Source: Legionella maioricensis
Lineage (GTDB): Bacteria > Pseudomonadota > Gammaproteobacteria > Legionellales > Legionellaceae
NCBI RefSeq assembly: GCF_023618015.1
Contig: NZ_JAJKBJ010000002.1
Coordinates: 1 to 64,000, forward strand
DNA: 64,000 nt
Direction of reading: 5' to 3'
A model generated the notes under the pieces. The model did not search any database. It was not told the origin of the DNA and saw only the letters and a list, made by a program, of their open reading frames with translations. Shown in pieces: positions 48,648 through 57,372 of the stretch. The number at the start of each line of letters is the position of its first letter. Position 1 is the first letter of the stretch. A program made the position numbers and the translations under genes.

Positions 48648-49931
48648 ATGGCAAAAAGTAAAAATGATTCATCTTTAGTCTCATCAAAGGATAACCCTTT
48701 TAAACATTTACCCTTCGATATTATGGGTATGATTGGAAACCAATTATCCATTAAAGACCACCTAAACCTGATACTTACCTCTAAATCTATTGGTAAATTA
48801 TTTCAACCGAGTTTTCTTACACCGTTAGGAACGAAAGCCCGGATTTGTGCGCTTTTGGGAGACGAGTACGGCTTATCTTTAATCGCTCAACATACACCCG
48901 AAGCCTTATTCAACAAAGGACATGCCACCGACAATTGGGGACGGATTTTTTATAATGTTTCTGCTTACCAACTTATTTTATTTTTATGTGATAAAAACCT
49001 GAAGGATAAAATCAATCCTCTCATTCCTAAAACTCTATTTAAAATACGTCAAGTACAAGAGAACGAAATGGGGGTAGGCGGTTGTGATTTAATCAAACTA
49101 GACACAGACCCAAACCTGATAGCAGGAGAGGATTTTGTAGGAATTACTGAACTCCAAATAACCTTTAATTTATTTGATGAAACACAGCACTCGGTAATTT
49201 TCCCTTTATTAGAAAATCCAGACGGGATTATTTATTACCAAGATAATAAACAATTAGTACATTTCTACTATGTTAATCGAAAAGAAAAGAAAATCGTGGA
49301 ACTTGACGCTCGTTTAGAATCAAATGAAGATCAACAAGCCTTCAAAGAATTCAAAAAATCTTTTGAAGAAATGGAAAATAACTCTGGAAGACGTTCAAGT
49401 AATAAAGAATATGAATTGATTGCCAAAATTCTAAACTGTTCTCTTCAACGTGAAGGTATTCGGTATGAAGATAATGGAATAAGCTACCAGGATAGCTGCA
49501 ATTCATTTAATGAACTGACGAGTGCTTATAGAGAATGCATGAGGCTAGGGGCTAATGGATTAGATACTAATGCTTCTTGGGATAAAATTGGAAAAATACA
49601 GACGAAGGTAATTTGGCTTGCGCAATGTTACTGTGCGAAGAATTTACCATTTTACCCCCTTCCTTCTTATTTGAATGATTTTGAGAGAGAGATGAACTTT
49701 TTCAATCAGATCACAGTGAACTATGAATCTTTTCTGGATGAAAAAACTCAGTTGGGTGCAGGTTTTGCATTCTATAAGAGTTTGGGTTGGCATGAGATGG
49801 TTGCATATGATACGCCACCACCGGAGTACTGTGCCTCGGATTTGATTGCCGTTATCCGAATTATTGAGGATGCGAAAGCAAATATCATTCAATTGAATGA
49901 AGAAAATGATTTAGGTTACAAAAAACAGTGA
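48648..49931 (+). CDS. F-box protein, Dot/Icm effector candidate
   Basis: Residues about 17-53 form an F-box (HLPFDIMGMIGNQLSIKDHL followed by TSKSIGKLF), the eukaryotic module that recruits Skp1-Cul1 ubiquitin ligases. The remaining 370 residues are not recognised, although WGRIFYNVSAYQLILFLCD resembles a segment shared by several Legionella F-box and ankyrin proteins. The C-terminus is acidic and polar (LNEENDLGYKKQ). GAGGG precedes the ATG. It lies between an integrase relic and an IS relic, consistent with recent acquisition. Translocation is inferred. Confidence 0.82.
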   Translation: MAKSKNDSSLVSSKDNPFKHLPFDIMGMIGNQLSIKDHLNLILTSKSIGKLFQPSFLTPLGTKARICALLGDEYGLSLIAQHTPEALFNKGHATDNWGRIFYNVSAYQLILFLCDKNLKDKINPLIPKTLFKIRQVQENEMGVGGCDLIKLDTDPNLIAGEDFVGITELQITFNLFDETQHSVIFPLLENPDGIIYYQDNKQLVHFYYVNRKEKKIVELDARLESNEDQQAFKEFKKSFEEMENNSGRRSSNKEYELIAKILNCSLQREGIRYEDNGISYQDSCNSFNELTSAYRECMRLGANGLDTNASWDKIGKIQTKVIWLAQCYCAKNLPFYPLPSYLNDFEREMNFFNQITVNYESFLDEKTQLGAGFAFYKSLGWHEMVAYDTPPPEYCASDLIAVIRIIEDAKANIIQLNEENDLGYKKQ

Positions 49932-49959
49932 TTAAGGCTGATTATCCAAGAAATCAGGC

Positions 49960-50268
49960 ATATAGTATCAGCTAGAAGTCTTTTCAGCTTATTGTTCTAG
50001 GACTCAAGATTACCAAGTCTCTTTGCTTCATTTACCTCGAGCCCTGCATACTTACTCCGCCAATTGTAAAAAGTGCCTGAGGAAATCTTGTAATCTTGGC
50101 ATATGTCATCAACTTTAGTCCCAGCTTCATGGGATTTGATGGCTCTTATAATTTGTTCTTCTGTATATCGTTTTTTCATCTTGAGATCTCCAATGCTGCC
50201 ATTTTAATGGAAATCTCATCAATGTCATGGTCTTATTTTGGGGGAGAAAGGTCACTGATTTTGTCTCA
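49960..50268 (-). mobile_element. IS3-family element remnant (orfA, truncated)
   Basis: The first 60 codons of an IS3-type transposase orfA are intact (MKKRYTEEQIIRAIKSHEAG, with a helix-turn-helix in DDICQDYKISSGTFYNWRSK). They end at an in-frame TAG, beyond which family-like sequence (NNKLKRLLADT) continues briefly before the copy is cut off. The probable left terminal repeat starts TGAGACAAAATCAGTGACC at 50268 on the minus strand. orfB is absent. Confidence 0.85.
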
Positions 50269-50270
50269 AT

Positions 50271-50759
50271 TTAAATAATTAAAACCTTAGTGCCAGGATT
50301 AGCTTTTACCCAATTAGCCACATACTCAATGTAGTTATTTTTGCCAACAGCAATGCATCCACGCGTTGAACTTGGTAAGTTGTTTAACCAATTCAACAAA
50401 CCAGATGACTGCGTTGGCCCATGGATCCCTACATCTCTACCTGTATATCCTGCAGCTAATTGCTTTGAAGTCGGATAGAGAATCGGAATAAAGACTTTAA
50501 ATTGATTGGATTTTCTTGGATGAGCTAATCTATATAAACCAATTGGAGTTTTATTATCTCCCGCTTGTTTTTTACCGACGCCTTTGTATCCGAGAGCGAC
50601 TTTAAAGGTCTTAATTACCGAGCCATGTTTACAAATATTTAAAGTTCGCTTTTTGGTGTGTACATTGATTCCGTCTGATAAAGGACACGTTGCAGTACTC
50701 GCAAATAAAGCAACAGGGAAAAAAATAAAGATCATTAAAGAAATTGCTTTTATTTTCAT
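50271..50759 (-). CDS. L,D-transpeptidase (YkuD) family protein
   Basis: The 162-residue protein has a signal peptide (MKIKAISLMIFIFFPVALFA) and the YkuD catalytic segment (VGIHGPTQSSG with STRGCIAVG, nucleophile Cys). Such enzymes form 3-3 peptidoglycan crosslinks or attach proteins to the wall in the periplasm. The ATG at 50759 is chosen over an upstream TTG. The gene ends three bases from the IS terminus and is intact. Confidence 0.9.
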   Translation of the reverse strand: MKIKAISLMIFIFFPVALFASTATCPLSDGINVHTKKRTLNICKHGSVIKTFKVALGYKGVGKKQAGDNKTPIGLYRLAHPRKSNQFKVFIPILYPTSKQLAAGYTGRDVGIHGPTQSSGLLNWLNNLPSSTRGCIAVGKNNYIEYVANWVKANPGTKVLII

Positions 50760-51197
50760 ATAAATAGACAAATATTATCGTTATTGGTTAATAATTATTC
50801 CATAATATTACTTTTATTCCTAGAGTTAGCAGACTAAATCTTTCATCAATAGTCATAGTAAGAGAGCCTAATTGAAGTTAATTTTTTGATTTTAATACCA
50901 TTTACTAATCAGCTGGGTAAAAAAGGCCAATGTCCAGAGCCATCGATACAAAGTCCAATTACCTACTGCTTAAACCAATTGATGTTTCACTGGATCGTAA
51001 TCAATATAATTTACATGCGGGCAAAAATCAGTTTCATCTCAAATTCGATGTCCCCTAAACGGCTTTGCCAAAAATTATATATTCATTGCGCTGATTTTTT
51101 AACAAGGATTTTCTATACTCCAACATCTCTTGTAGAAAATAAGTTTTTATTTGCCGCCAACTGTGGGGCATTGGGTCAAGTCTTTTCTAAATGTGGT
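50760..51197. other. Gap of 438 bases with one possible short ORF
   Basis: A 42-codon frame at 50930-51058 (starts MSRAIDTKSNYLLLKPIDV) has natural-looking residue composition and AAGG upstream, but no known family. A longer frame on the same strand (50886-51263) looks like chance. Otherwise I see nothing. Confidence 0.35.
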
Positions 51198-53288
51198 TTA
51201 GTTGTTGGCGGGTGGGAATTGTTTATTAAGATCTGTTTCAATTTCTTCTACCTCCGGTATTAATGGTGATTTGACTGGTGTGAAAAGAGAATACCGAGGA
51301 TTAAATCCTGCAGTGTCACCTATGGCGTTGGTCGTGGCAATGACGATGTTAGCCAAAGACTTTAAGAGATTGGTTAAGTAATTACCCCAATCCAATTCCC
51401 TTCCTAATAGTTCTTTTGCACTCTCTATAGCTTCTGTGCAACTGGTAATAAATGTTTCTTGCGCTTTTTTTGAAGGACGGCTTGCTGCGTATATATCGAT
51501 AGCCCCGGTTAATGCTCGTTTTAATTCCTCGGCTATGGCTAAAACATTGCTATTCTCTGGTGTATCTTCTAATGATTCAATGTGATTGCTAAAATTGAAT
51601 AAGAGCTGACGTAATAAAGTAATTTCCTGCCGCTCTAATATCTCAATTGGTTTCTCTTCTACCCTAACTGTTGTCCCCGCTATCTCTGCGGTCTCGCTTG
51701 TCTCCACTGCCCCTACTGTCCCAATGGGTTTCTCTTCTACCCTAACTGCTGTCTCCGCTATCTCTGCGGTCTCGCTTGGTTGCATTGCTGCTTTGACTTG
51801 TGTTTCAGGTTCTTCAATATATTGCTCTGTTGACCTTTGCTTTTTTAACATTTGAGCGATAGGTCGCGGCAAGCTTTCCGGTTCAAAGTACTGAAAAAAT
51901 CGCTGTTTATAAAGGCTTAGGGGAAGCGTGATGTTAAGGACGTCTAATTGCGGATTTTTTAACTGCAATGCTGGAGTTCTAAGGCCATGTTGCAGATGGG
52001 CCATAGTAAACCATTGCTCTACTGTTTTACCCGTGCCTCTTACGGTAGGAGTAAGATTACCCAGAAGCCATATTGTTTCAATAACCTTATCATAAAACTC
52101 CATTAAACTTGCAGCGTCGTCACGGTCTAATGGAAATGTCATCACTTCATGGTGCAGTTCTTCAAGACGGGGCCATAATTTTTCAAGAGAGACCATCCCA
52201 TGGGTCCACTTGTCGATATGAAGGATGTGCAGAGCCGGCAGTGCGTATTGTTTATTGACGCGATTGGGGTGTGTATAGCGAAATTCATGAACAGAGTATA
52301 TCTCATTCTCATAAAGATAAAGACATTCAAAACCGAAACCTTCAAATTGATTTTCTTGAACTGCTTTTAAGTCCGGAATGCTTCCATCTTTGGCTAGATG
52401 CACCATTTCTTCGATGATAGGTGTTGCCCAAACATAGCCTTTTAACGGGGTATAGCAATCAGGGTCGACACGGACTGTATTCATTAGATTATTAGGATAG
52501 CCTCGTTCTCTTGAAATATTTGCATGTTGTTCGATGAGATATTCAACAGCTAAGCGCATCCCCTGTCTATCTGGTGTTGTGTTTAAAAAATCCAACTTCT
52601 TATTTTTCGGTTTTTCTTTATCATCTGTGCAAAGCTTCAGGGCTTGTTCTGCATCTTTAAAGGAACGTTCACCATAAGCTATTTCTTGATCCAGAGAAAT
52701 GAAGTCAGGACCTTTCTGTGGAGATAAGTATCGTTCACTAAGCAGTGCCAATTCTTCTGGTTTTCTATAGCGGGCAATTTGACAGCCCCAACGCTCAAAT
52801 GCTTTGAATGCATCTTTTTGGCCTTCATTAAAACCTTTTCTTAAGTCGGTGGCAGCAAGGAGTTCTGAAGCTATTTTGGTGAGCTCACGTACATCGCCTT
52901 CGGAGGAGTTTCTAAGTGCTAGTGAAATCAAATAATATGTAGTTTTTTTTAGCTCCGCATTAATTTCATCTTGCCTTAACCCTTTCTCACGCATCTCGTC
53001 TTCATAATGACTTAACGGGGCGATAATAAGCTCACGGGCAACAGCCTTCATATCTTCATTATGCCAGGCTCTTAATAAAGGAATATTGCCTAAATTGCAG
53101 AGATGGTAACTAATGTAAGGATTATTTTTACGAAACTCTGGCGTTATTATATCGCTTTGCGAATGACTATGAATGTCGTTAAGAAAATCTTGAACGCTAA
53201 GAGTATTTGTAAGCGAGGGGGGTAACCATCCGTCAGGAGAAGTTGCCATAAAGTAAAAGGGGTTTGGACGTTCATTTTTTTCTTGCAT
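51198..53288 (-). CDS. Large hypothetical protein, effector candidate
   Basis: I do not recognise a named family for this 696-residue cytosolic-type protein. The N-terminal 500 residues are mixed alpha/beta with motifs such as GNLTPTVRGTGKTVEQW and NPQLDVLNITLPLSLYKQRF. Residues about 500-550 hold two copies of SETAEIAxTxVRVEEKPI. The C-terminal 150 residues are helical and acidic, ending PEVEEIETDLNKQFPPANN; that composition is common in Dot/Icm substrates. There is no signal peptide. It lies at the right side of the accessory island. Confidence 0.75.
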   Translation of the reverse strand: MQEKNERPNPFYFMATSPDGWLPPSLTNTLSVQDFLNDIHSHSQSDIITPEFRKNNPYISYHLCNLGNIPLLRAWHNEDMKAVARELIIAPLSHYEDEMREKGLRQDEINAELKKTTYYLISLALRNSSEGDVRELTKIASELLAATDLRKGFNEGQKDAFKAFERWGCQIARYRKPEELALLSERYLSPQKGPDFISLDQEIAYGERSFKDAEQALKLCTDDKEKPKNKKLDFLNTTPDRQGMRLAVEYLIEQHANISRERGYPNNLMNTVRVDPDCYTPLKGYVWATPIIEEMVHLAKDGSIPDLKAVQENQFEGFGFECLYLYENEIYSVHEFRYTHPNRVNKQYALPALHILHIDKWTHGMVSLEKLWPRLEELHHEVMTFPLDRDDAASLMEFYDKVIETIWLLGNLTPTVRGTGKTVEQWFTMAHLQHGLRTPALQLKNPQLDVLNITLPLSLYKQRFFQYFEPESLPRPIAQMLKKQRSTEQYIEEPETQVKAAMQPSETAEIAETAVRVEEKPIGTVGAVETSETAEIAGTTVRVEEKPIEILERQEITLLRQLLFNFSNHIESLEDTPENSNVLAIAEELKRALTGAIDIYAASRPSKKAQETFITSCTEAIESAKELLGRELDWGNYLTNLLKSLANIVIATTNAIGDTAGFNPRYSLFTPVKSPLIPEVEEIETDLNKQFPPANN
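51650..51779 (-). repeat. Two-copy 52-bp direct repeat within the effector candidate
   Basis: GGTTTCTCTTCTACCCTAAC and the following bases to about 51701 recur at about 51727-51779 with two or three mismatches, separated by about 25 bases. The repeat encodes SETAEIAxTxVRVEEKPI twice in frame. Confidence 0.85.
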
Positions 53289-53442
53289 AGCGCCAACGCA
53301 TAATGTGAGGATACATATTAATAATATGCAGTGAGCAAAATAAAGTCAACAAGACTTTATAAAAAGCCAACTGGTGCATCCTAAGCCTGCCGTAAAACCA
53401 TCCAAAAGGTGAATATTCTGGGGCTAGTGAAGTGGAATGGAA

Positions 53443-53468
53443 ATCCTGGCTGCAAGCAACCAGGCTAC
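53443..53468 (+). repeat. Dispersed palindromic repeat, copy 1
   Basis: TCCTGGCTGCAAGCAACCAG followed by GCTAC matches, with one mismatch, the reverse complement of the element at 61687-61711. Half-arms CCTGG/CCAGG make a small hairpin. It lies in the 291-base gap between the effector candidate and the cyclase gene. Confidence 0.7.
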
Positions 53469-53579
53469 TTGCTATTTAATTTCTCTATTTATTCACCAAA
53501 ATCAAACGCCACCCAGAAAATCCATTTTCCCTATTTCCAGGCCGTTATGACGCAAAATATCATAGGCAGTTGTCACGTA

Positions 53580-55463
53580 TCAGTCGTTGCTTGTTGGCCT
53601 TAATAAATAAGCCATCTGTGTGTCTTTTTTCCCTTTAATTTCAATTTTGCCACGTATTTCAAAAGAATATCTATCTTTTAATTTTTGATATACCGCTTCA
53701 GAAACTTGAATTGTGCCTTGAATCCCGTGAGACTCCATGCGGCTGGCAATATTAACGGTATCACCCCATAAATCATAAGAGAATTTTTTTTGACCAATCA
53801 CGCCGGCTACTACCGGACCGCGGTGCATTCCAATTCTTAACTGAATATCCTGATTATATTTTTCATTAAATGGCTTCACCGTTTTTAGCGCGTCCAATGC
53901 AAACTCAATTGCATTCTCCAAATGTCTTGGATCAGGCTCTGGTGCGCCGCCTACAACCATGTATGCGTCGCCAATGGTTTTGATTTTTTCCAAGTGATGT
54001 TTTACAACTAATTTATCAAACTCCGAAAACAGTTGACTTAAAATATCGACCAGCAGTTTTGGAGAGATATTGGATACCAGACTGGTAAATTTTACAATAT
54101 CTATAAAGATGACGCTTACATCTTCCAGTGGATCGACAATGAACTCCTCCCCCTCTCGCAAACGCCTTACAATAGACTTAGGTAACATATTCAGCAACAA
54201 ACGCTCCGTTTGTTCTTCAGAAGCCTGGAGTGATGCTCTCATTTTATTGAATGATACGGTAAGCTGCCCCATTTCATCTTCGCTGGTGATAGGGATATCC
54301 TCCCCCAATTGATGCTCTGCCAATAGTTTTGTTGCTTCTGAAAGAGTAGAGATCGGTTGAACCAGCTGCATCGCGCCAAATATAGCTAATGAGACAGCAA
54401 TAGTTAATAAGGAAATAATCAGGATTAACATTACCCAGGGAGCTAGCAGACTAATCCAGCTGACTTGCTCTCTTGCCAGCTTCATCATGTTTTGCTGATG
54501 TAAAACCATATCCGCTAAAATGGCAGAGACCTCTTTTTCCAGAGGTATTGCCTGTTCTTGCAAAATCTTCTCTGCGATATTTAAGACCCCTGTGTCTGCT
54601 TGTTTTTGAACTTGGTTTGTCAGTTTTTGAAAAGCCCTAAACTCCAAGGCCAAGAAATGTTCCAAACTCTCTTTTTCCAAGCGAAACCAGGAGTTAAGGT
54701 CGCTTGCATTTTGGATGGTTTTATACGAACTGAAAATCATCAAGCACTGCTTTAAATAGTCTTCAAATGCCAGGCCATCAACTCGTCTGCCGGTCAGAGC
54801 GAAATTTTGTAATGTATGCAAGCTTAATGCGATATTATCTTGCAGTTGATTTAATTTCCTGATTTGTTCAAAGCGAATAAATGATTTCGATTGCGCCTGT
54901 ATGGCGCTCGTACCCAGAATTAACCCAATCAAGTCAACATATACCGGATGGACTTTCAGATAAATATCCTTGAACGCTTGATTATTGCCCAAGGTATGCG
55001 CCACATCTCCCACAGACCACTGAATGTTATAAAGCTTAACCAGTTTGGCTTTTGTTTTTTTAAAGAGCGCTAAATTATATTGATCATCAAATTTTTTACT
55101 GAGGTCATAGAGTTTTTGATAGTTTGGCCATACTTGATTGTTCCACGCGTTTTGATGCTGTTCCAGAAAGGTCTTGTCAGCGACAGAAATCCAGCCGCGA
55201 ATCGAGGCTAAACTTCGTTGTAATCCAATCTCAAGACCGGCAGCAGTTTGAAACATAGGCGCGTTTTTTTCGGCCAGCAAGAGGGCATAATTTTGTAACC
55301 AAAAAAAAGTAATCATCGCCGCAACCAAAATCAAAATAGCGGCAACAGTAATATTCAAAAAAGCATGTAAAAATTTTCCCTGTAGCGTTTTCCATCGCCC
55401 CAAAAGGAGCCATCGCCAAAAAAGACTGTACCTGGATAGTTTTTGTTCCATTTCTTTATCCAT
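53580..55463 (-). CDS. Membrane-bound class III adenylate cyclase with HAMP domain
   Basis: The protein (about 627 residues) has two membrane helices (about residues 35-60 and 345-370) around a helical periplasmic region of about 280 residues. A HAMP linker and a class III cyclase domain follow. The metal-binding Asp pair is in VIFIDIVKFTSL and IKTIGDAYMV; the Lys of KIKTIGD and Asp of DLWGDTVNIASRM are the adenine-type residues, so cAMP is the expected product. The ATG at 55463 overlaps the stop of the upstream exported protein; an in-frame ATG 12 bases downstream is also possible. Confidence 0.92.
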   Translation of the reverse strand: MDKEMEQKLSRYSLFWRWLLLGRWKTLQGKFLHAFLNITVAAILILVAAMITFFWLQNYALLLAEKNAPMFQTAAGLEIGLQRSLASIRGWISVADKTFLEQHQNAWNNQVWPNYQKLYDLSKKFDDQYNLALFKKTKAKLVKLYNIQWSVGDVAHTLGNNQAFKDIYLKVHPVYVDLIGLILGTSAIQAQSKSFIRFEQIRKLNQLQDNIALSLHTLQNFALTGRRVDGLAFEDYLKQCLMIFSSYKTIQNASDLNSWFRLEKESLEHFLALEFRAFQKLTNQVQKQADTGVLNIAEKILQEQAIPLEKEVSAILADMVLHQQNMMKLAREQVSWISLLAPWVMLILIISLLTIAVSLAIFGAMQLVQPISTLSEATKLLAEHQLGEDIPITSEDEMGQLTVSFNKMRASLQASEEQTERLLLNMLPKSIVRRLREGEEFIVDPLEDVSVIFIDIVKFTSLVSNISPKLLVDILSQLFSEFDKLVVKHHLEKIKTIGDAYMVVGGAPEPDPRHLENAIEFALDALKTVKPFNEKYNQDIQLRIGMHRGPVVAGVIGQKKFSYDLWGDTVNIASRMESHGIQGTIQVSEAVYQKLKDRYSFEIRGKIEIKGKKDTQMAYLLRPTSND

Positions 55464-56448
55464 TTTGAGTTTGCTTATGCAATAACCAATTGGAATGAAC
55501 ACGTGCTATGTGAAGCAATTGATTGATTTGCTGTTCCAATACGCCGGATCGCTGGTAAATGTGAGATGGGAATTTCCATCCTGGATAATAAGCTTGCATA
55601 ACGGAACCATCAGGCATGACTTGATGATAAAGATAAAGTAATTGAGCGTTAATTAAAGTGGCTAAATTATGCACATCAGATGTTATAGCACTTGAGACGT
55701 CTTCTACCTCAATCTGAATGAAAGGGATATTTTTTAATTTGGCAATGTCATTTAGCGTCTTCATTATCGCGAATAAGCGTTGGTAATTTTCCTGGGAAGT
55801 CTTACCTCTTATAAAAACAGGGGCTGGTGGAATCGATTGAGGAATGGGTGAATTTTCGATAAGTACCGCAGCGATATAGATCCCTTGAGTAACGGTTTGA
55901 AAAGCCTTTGAAGGAGAGTATTCAAACCATGCCAAATCATCCATTTTTTCATTTAAATTGATTAACAAAAGCACCAGATCCGAGGGAGTTTTTGCATTAA
56001 TTTGAGCAATTGACAGTGGTTTACTCTGATCTAATATGGGTTGTAATTCATATAGAATTCGCAACAACTGGTTAAGAGTCTCCCAGGACTTTTCTAGCGA
56101 ATCGCCTTTTACCTGAGGTTCGTATGTTTCTCGCGTATATTCAAAGGCTAATGCACGAACCTGATCATAAAGGGCATTGGATACAACTTCAATATCACGC
56201 GGTTGTGCATTATGAATAGACATTTTAGGATGTACTTTTTTAGTTTGCCCCATGGCCGCTAAAAATTGGTCTGCCAGTTGGTTAGCAGCGTCTGCTTGAC
56301 GATAAAGGTCATCTAGATTGATGGGAGTGCTTGGTGTTGCCAATTCAGGTGGAAGTGTGCGTGTAAACCGAGCAGCAGCAGTTTGAACGGGAAAAAATGC
56401 CCAGAGCCCAAGAAGAACGAATCCGCAAAAAAGATACATTTGTCGCAT
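55456..56448 (-). CDS. Exported helical protein coupled to the adenylate cyclase
   Basis: I do not recognise this 330-residue protein. It begins with a signal peptide (MRQMYLFCGFVLLGLWAFF) and is otherwise soluble and helical, so it is probably periplasmic. The ATG at 56448 has AAGGAG eight bases upstream; a GTG inside that site is rejected. Its stop overlaps the cyclase start by eight bases. This suggests that the two are made together and that this protein may present or modulate a signal at the periplasmic domain of the cyclase. Confidence 0.8.
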   Translation of the reverse strand: MRQMYLFCGFVLLGLWAFFPVQTAAARFTRTLPPELATPSTPINLDDLYRQADAANQLADQFLAAMGQTKKVHPKMSIHNAQPRDIEVVSNALYDQVRALAFEYTRETYEPQVKGDSLEKSWETLNQLLRILYELQPILDQSKPLSIAQINAKTPSDLVLLLINLNEKMDDLAWFEYSPSKAFQTVTQGIYIAAVLIENSPIPQSIPPAPVFIRGKTSQENYQRLFAIMKTLNDIAKLKNIPFIQIEVEDVSSAITSDVHNLATLINAQLLYLYHQVMPDGSVMQAYYPGWKFPSHIYQRSGVLEQQINQLLHIARVHSNWLLHKQTQNG

Positions 56449-56581
56449 GTGTTTCACTCCTTGGCATTTATTATTTACGTCCCTAGTCTAATACAAAATG
56501 TTGTTAGCATTAAAGCAGGAAATCATATTCCATGGACCCTATGAGGTGCATTATTGCTTAAAAAAGCGATGCCTCTCTAAC

Positions 56582-57337
56582 TCACCCCATCAAGCTCCTG
56601 CCGCCATCCACTTTTAATGTCTGCCCGGTGATAAATGGATTTTGGGCTAAAGCTAAAACGGCTTGAGCAATGTACTCGGGTTTGCCGTGAGCTTTTAAAG
56701 GCGTATTGGCGATGATTTTTTCTTTTTCAACCTCTTTCAATACATTCGCATCCTCGGGCCAAATCGTTGCCCCTGGAGCAACCGCATTAACTCGAACCTC
56801 TGGAGCAAATTCACGAGCCAGGCTTTCGGTCTGCATTTTTAGAGCGGCTTTGCTTTGGCAATACACTGAATACCCTTTGAGCGGTTTTTCGGCATGGATA
56901 TCGGTTATATTAATAATAACCCCTTGCTGGGTCTTTAAGAAAGGATAAGCCGCAAGACTGAGCAAAAGGGGGGCTTTCACATTAGTATCAAAAAGAGCCT
57001 GCCAATCTTCTGGATTAAATAAAGGATACTCTGTACGAATAAAAGTGGACGCATTATTGACTAATAAATCCAGACGACCAGCCCAGTCAATGATGGTAGT
57101 CATCATTTCCTGAGGAGCATCAGTTTCCGTCAGTTCTCTAGATAAAACAAAGGCACTATCGATGCGCAGCTGATTCAAATGAACAGCAAGCGCATGAGCC
57201 TCATCCAAAGACCCACGACAATGAATTACCACCTTATACCCTGCTTCATGTACCGTTTTTACAATGGCGGCGCCTATGCGCCGCGCTCCACCAGTCACCA
57301 AAGCCACCTTCGCTTCTTGTTTGTTTGCTTGATTCAA
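56582..57337 (-). CDS. folM: Pteridine reductase (SDR family, FolM-like)
   Basis: The 251-residue short-chain dehydrogenase has a TGGARRIG cofactor loop with the paired arginines typical of pteridine reductases, NNAS, the catalytic Tyr-Lys in YSVYCQSKAAL, and VNAVAPGATIWPE. It would reduce dihydromonapterin or dihydrofolate with NADPH. The only reasonable start is TTG with GGGGA upstream. The divergent MidA-like gene begins just 35 bases away. A pterin enzyme (58489-58983) lies in the same cluster, which supports the role. Confidence 0.82.
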   Translation of the reverse strand: MNQANKQEAKVALVTGGARRIGAAIVKTVHEAGYKVVIHCRGSLDEAHALAVHLNQLRIDSAFVLSRELTETDAPQEMMTTIIDWAGRLDLLVNNASTFIRTEYPLFNPEDWQALFDTNVKAPLLLSLAAYPFLKTQQGVIINITDIHAEKPLKGYSVYCQSKAALKMQTESLAREFAPEVRVNAVAPGATIWPEDANVLKEVEKEKIIANTPLKAHGKPEYIAQAVLALAQNPFITGQTLKVDGGRSLMG

Positions 57338-57372
57338 GGTATGTTCCCCATTTTTAAGTCATTTAATCCATT

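Noticed and set aside
50886..51263. 125-codon plus-strand frame
   Set aside because: It overlaps the end of the 696-residue gene on the other strand and has an unnatural composition; a shorter frame inside the region looks more protein-like.
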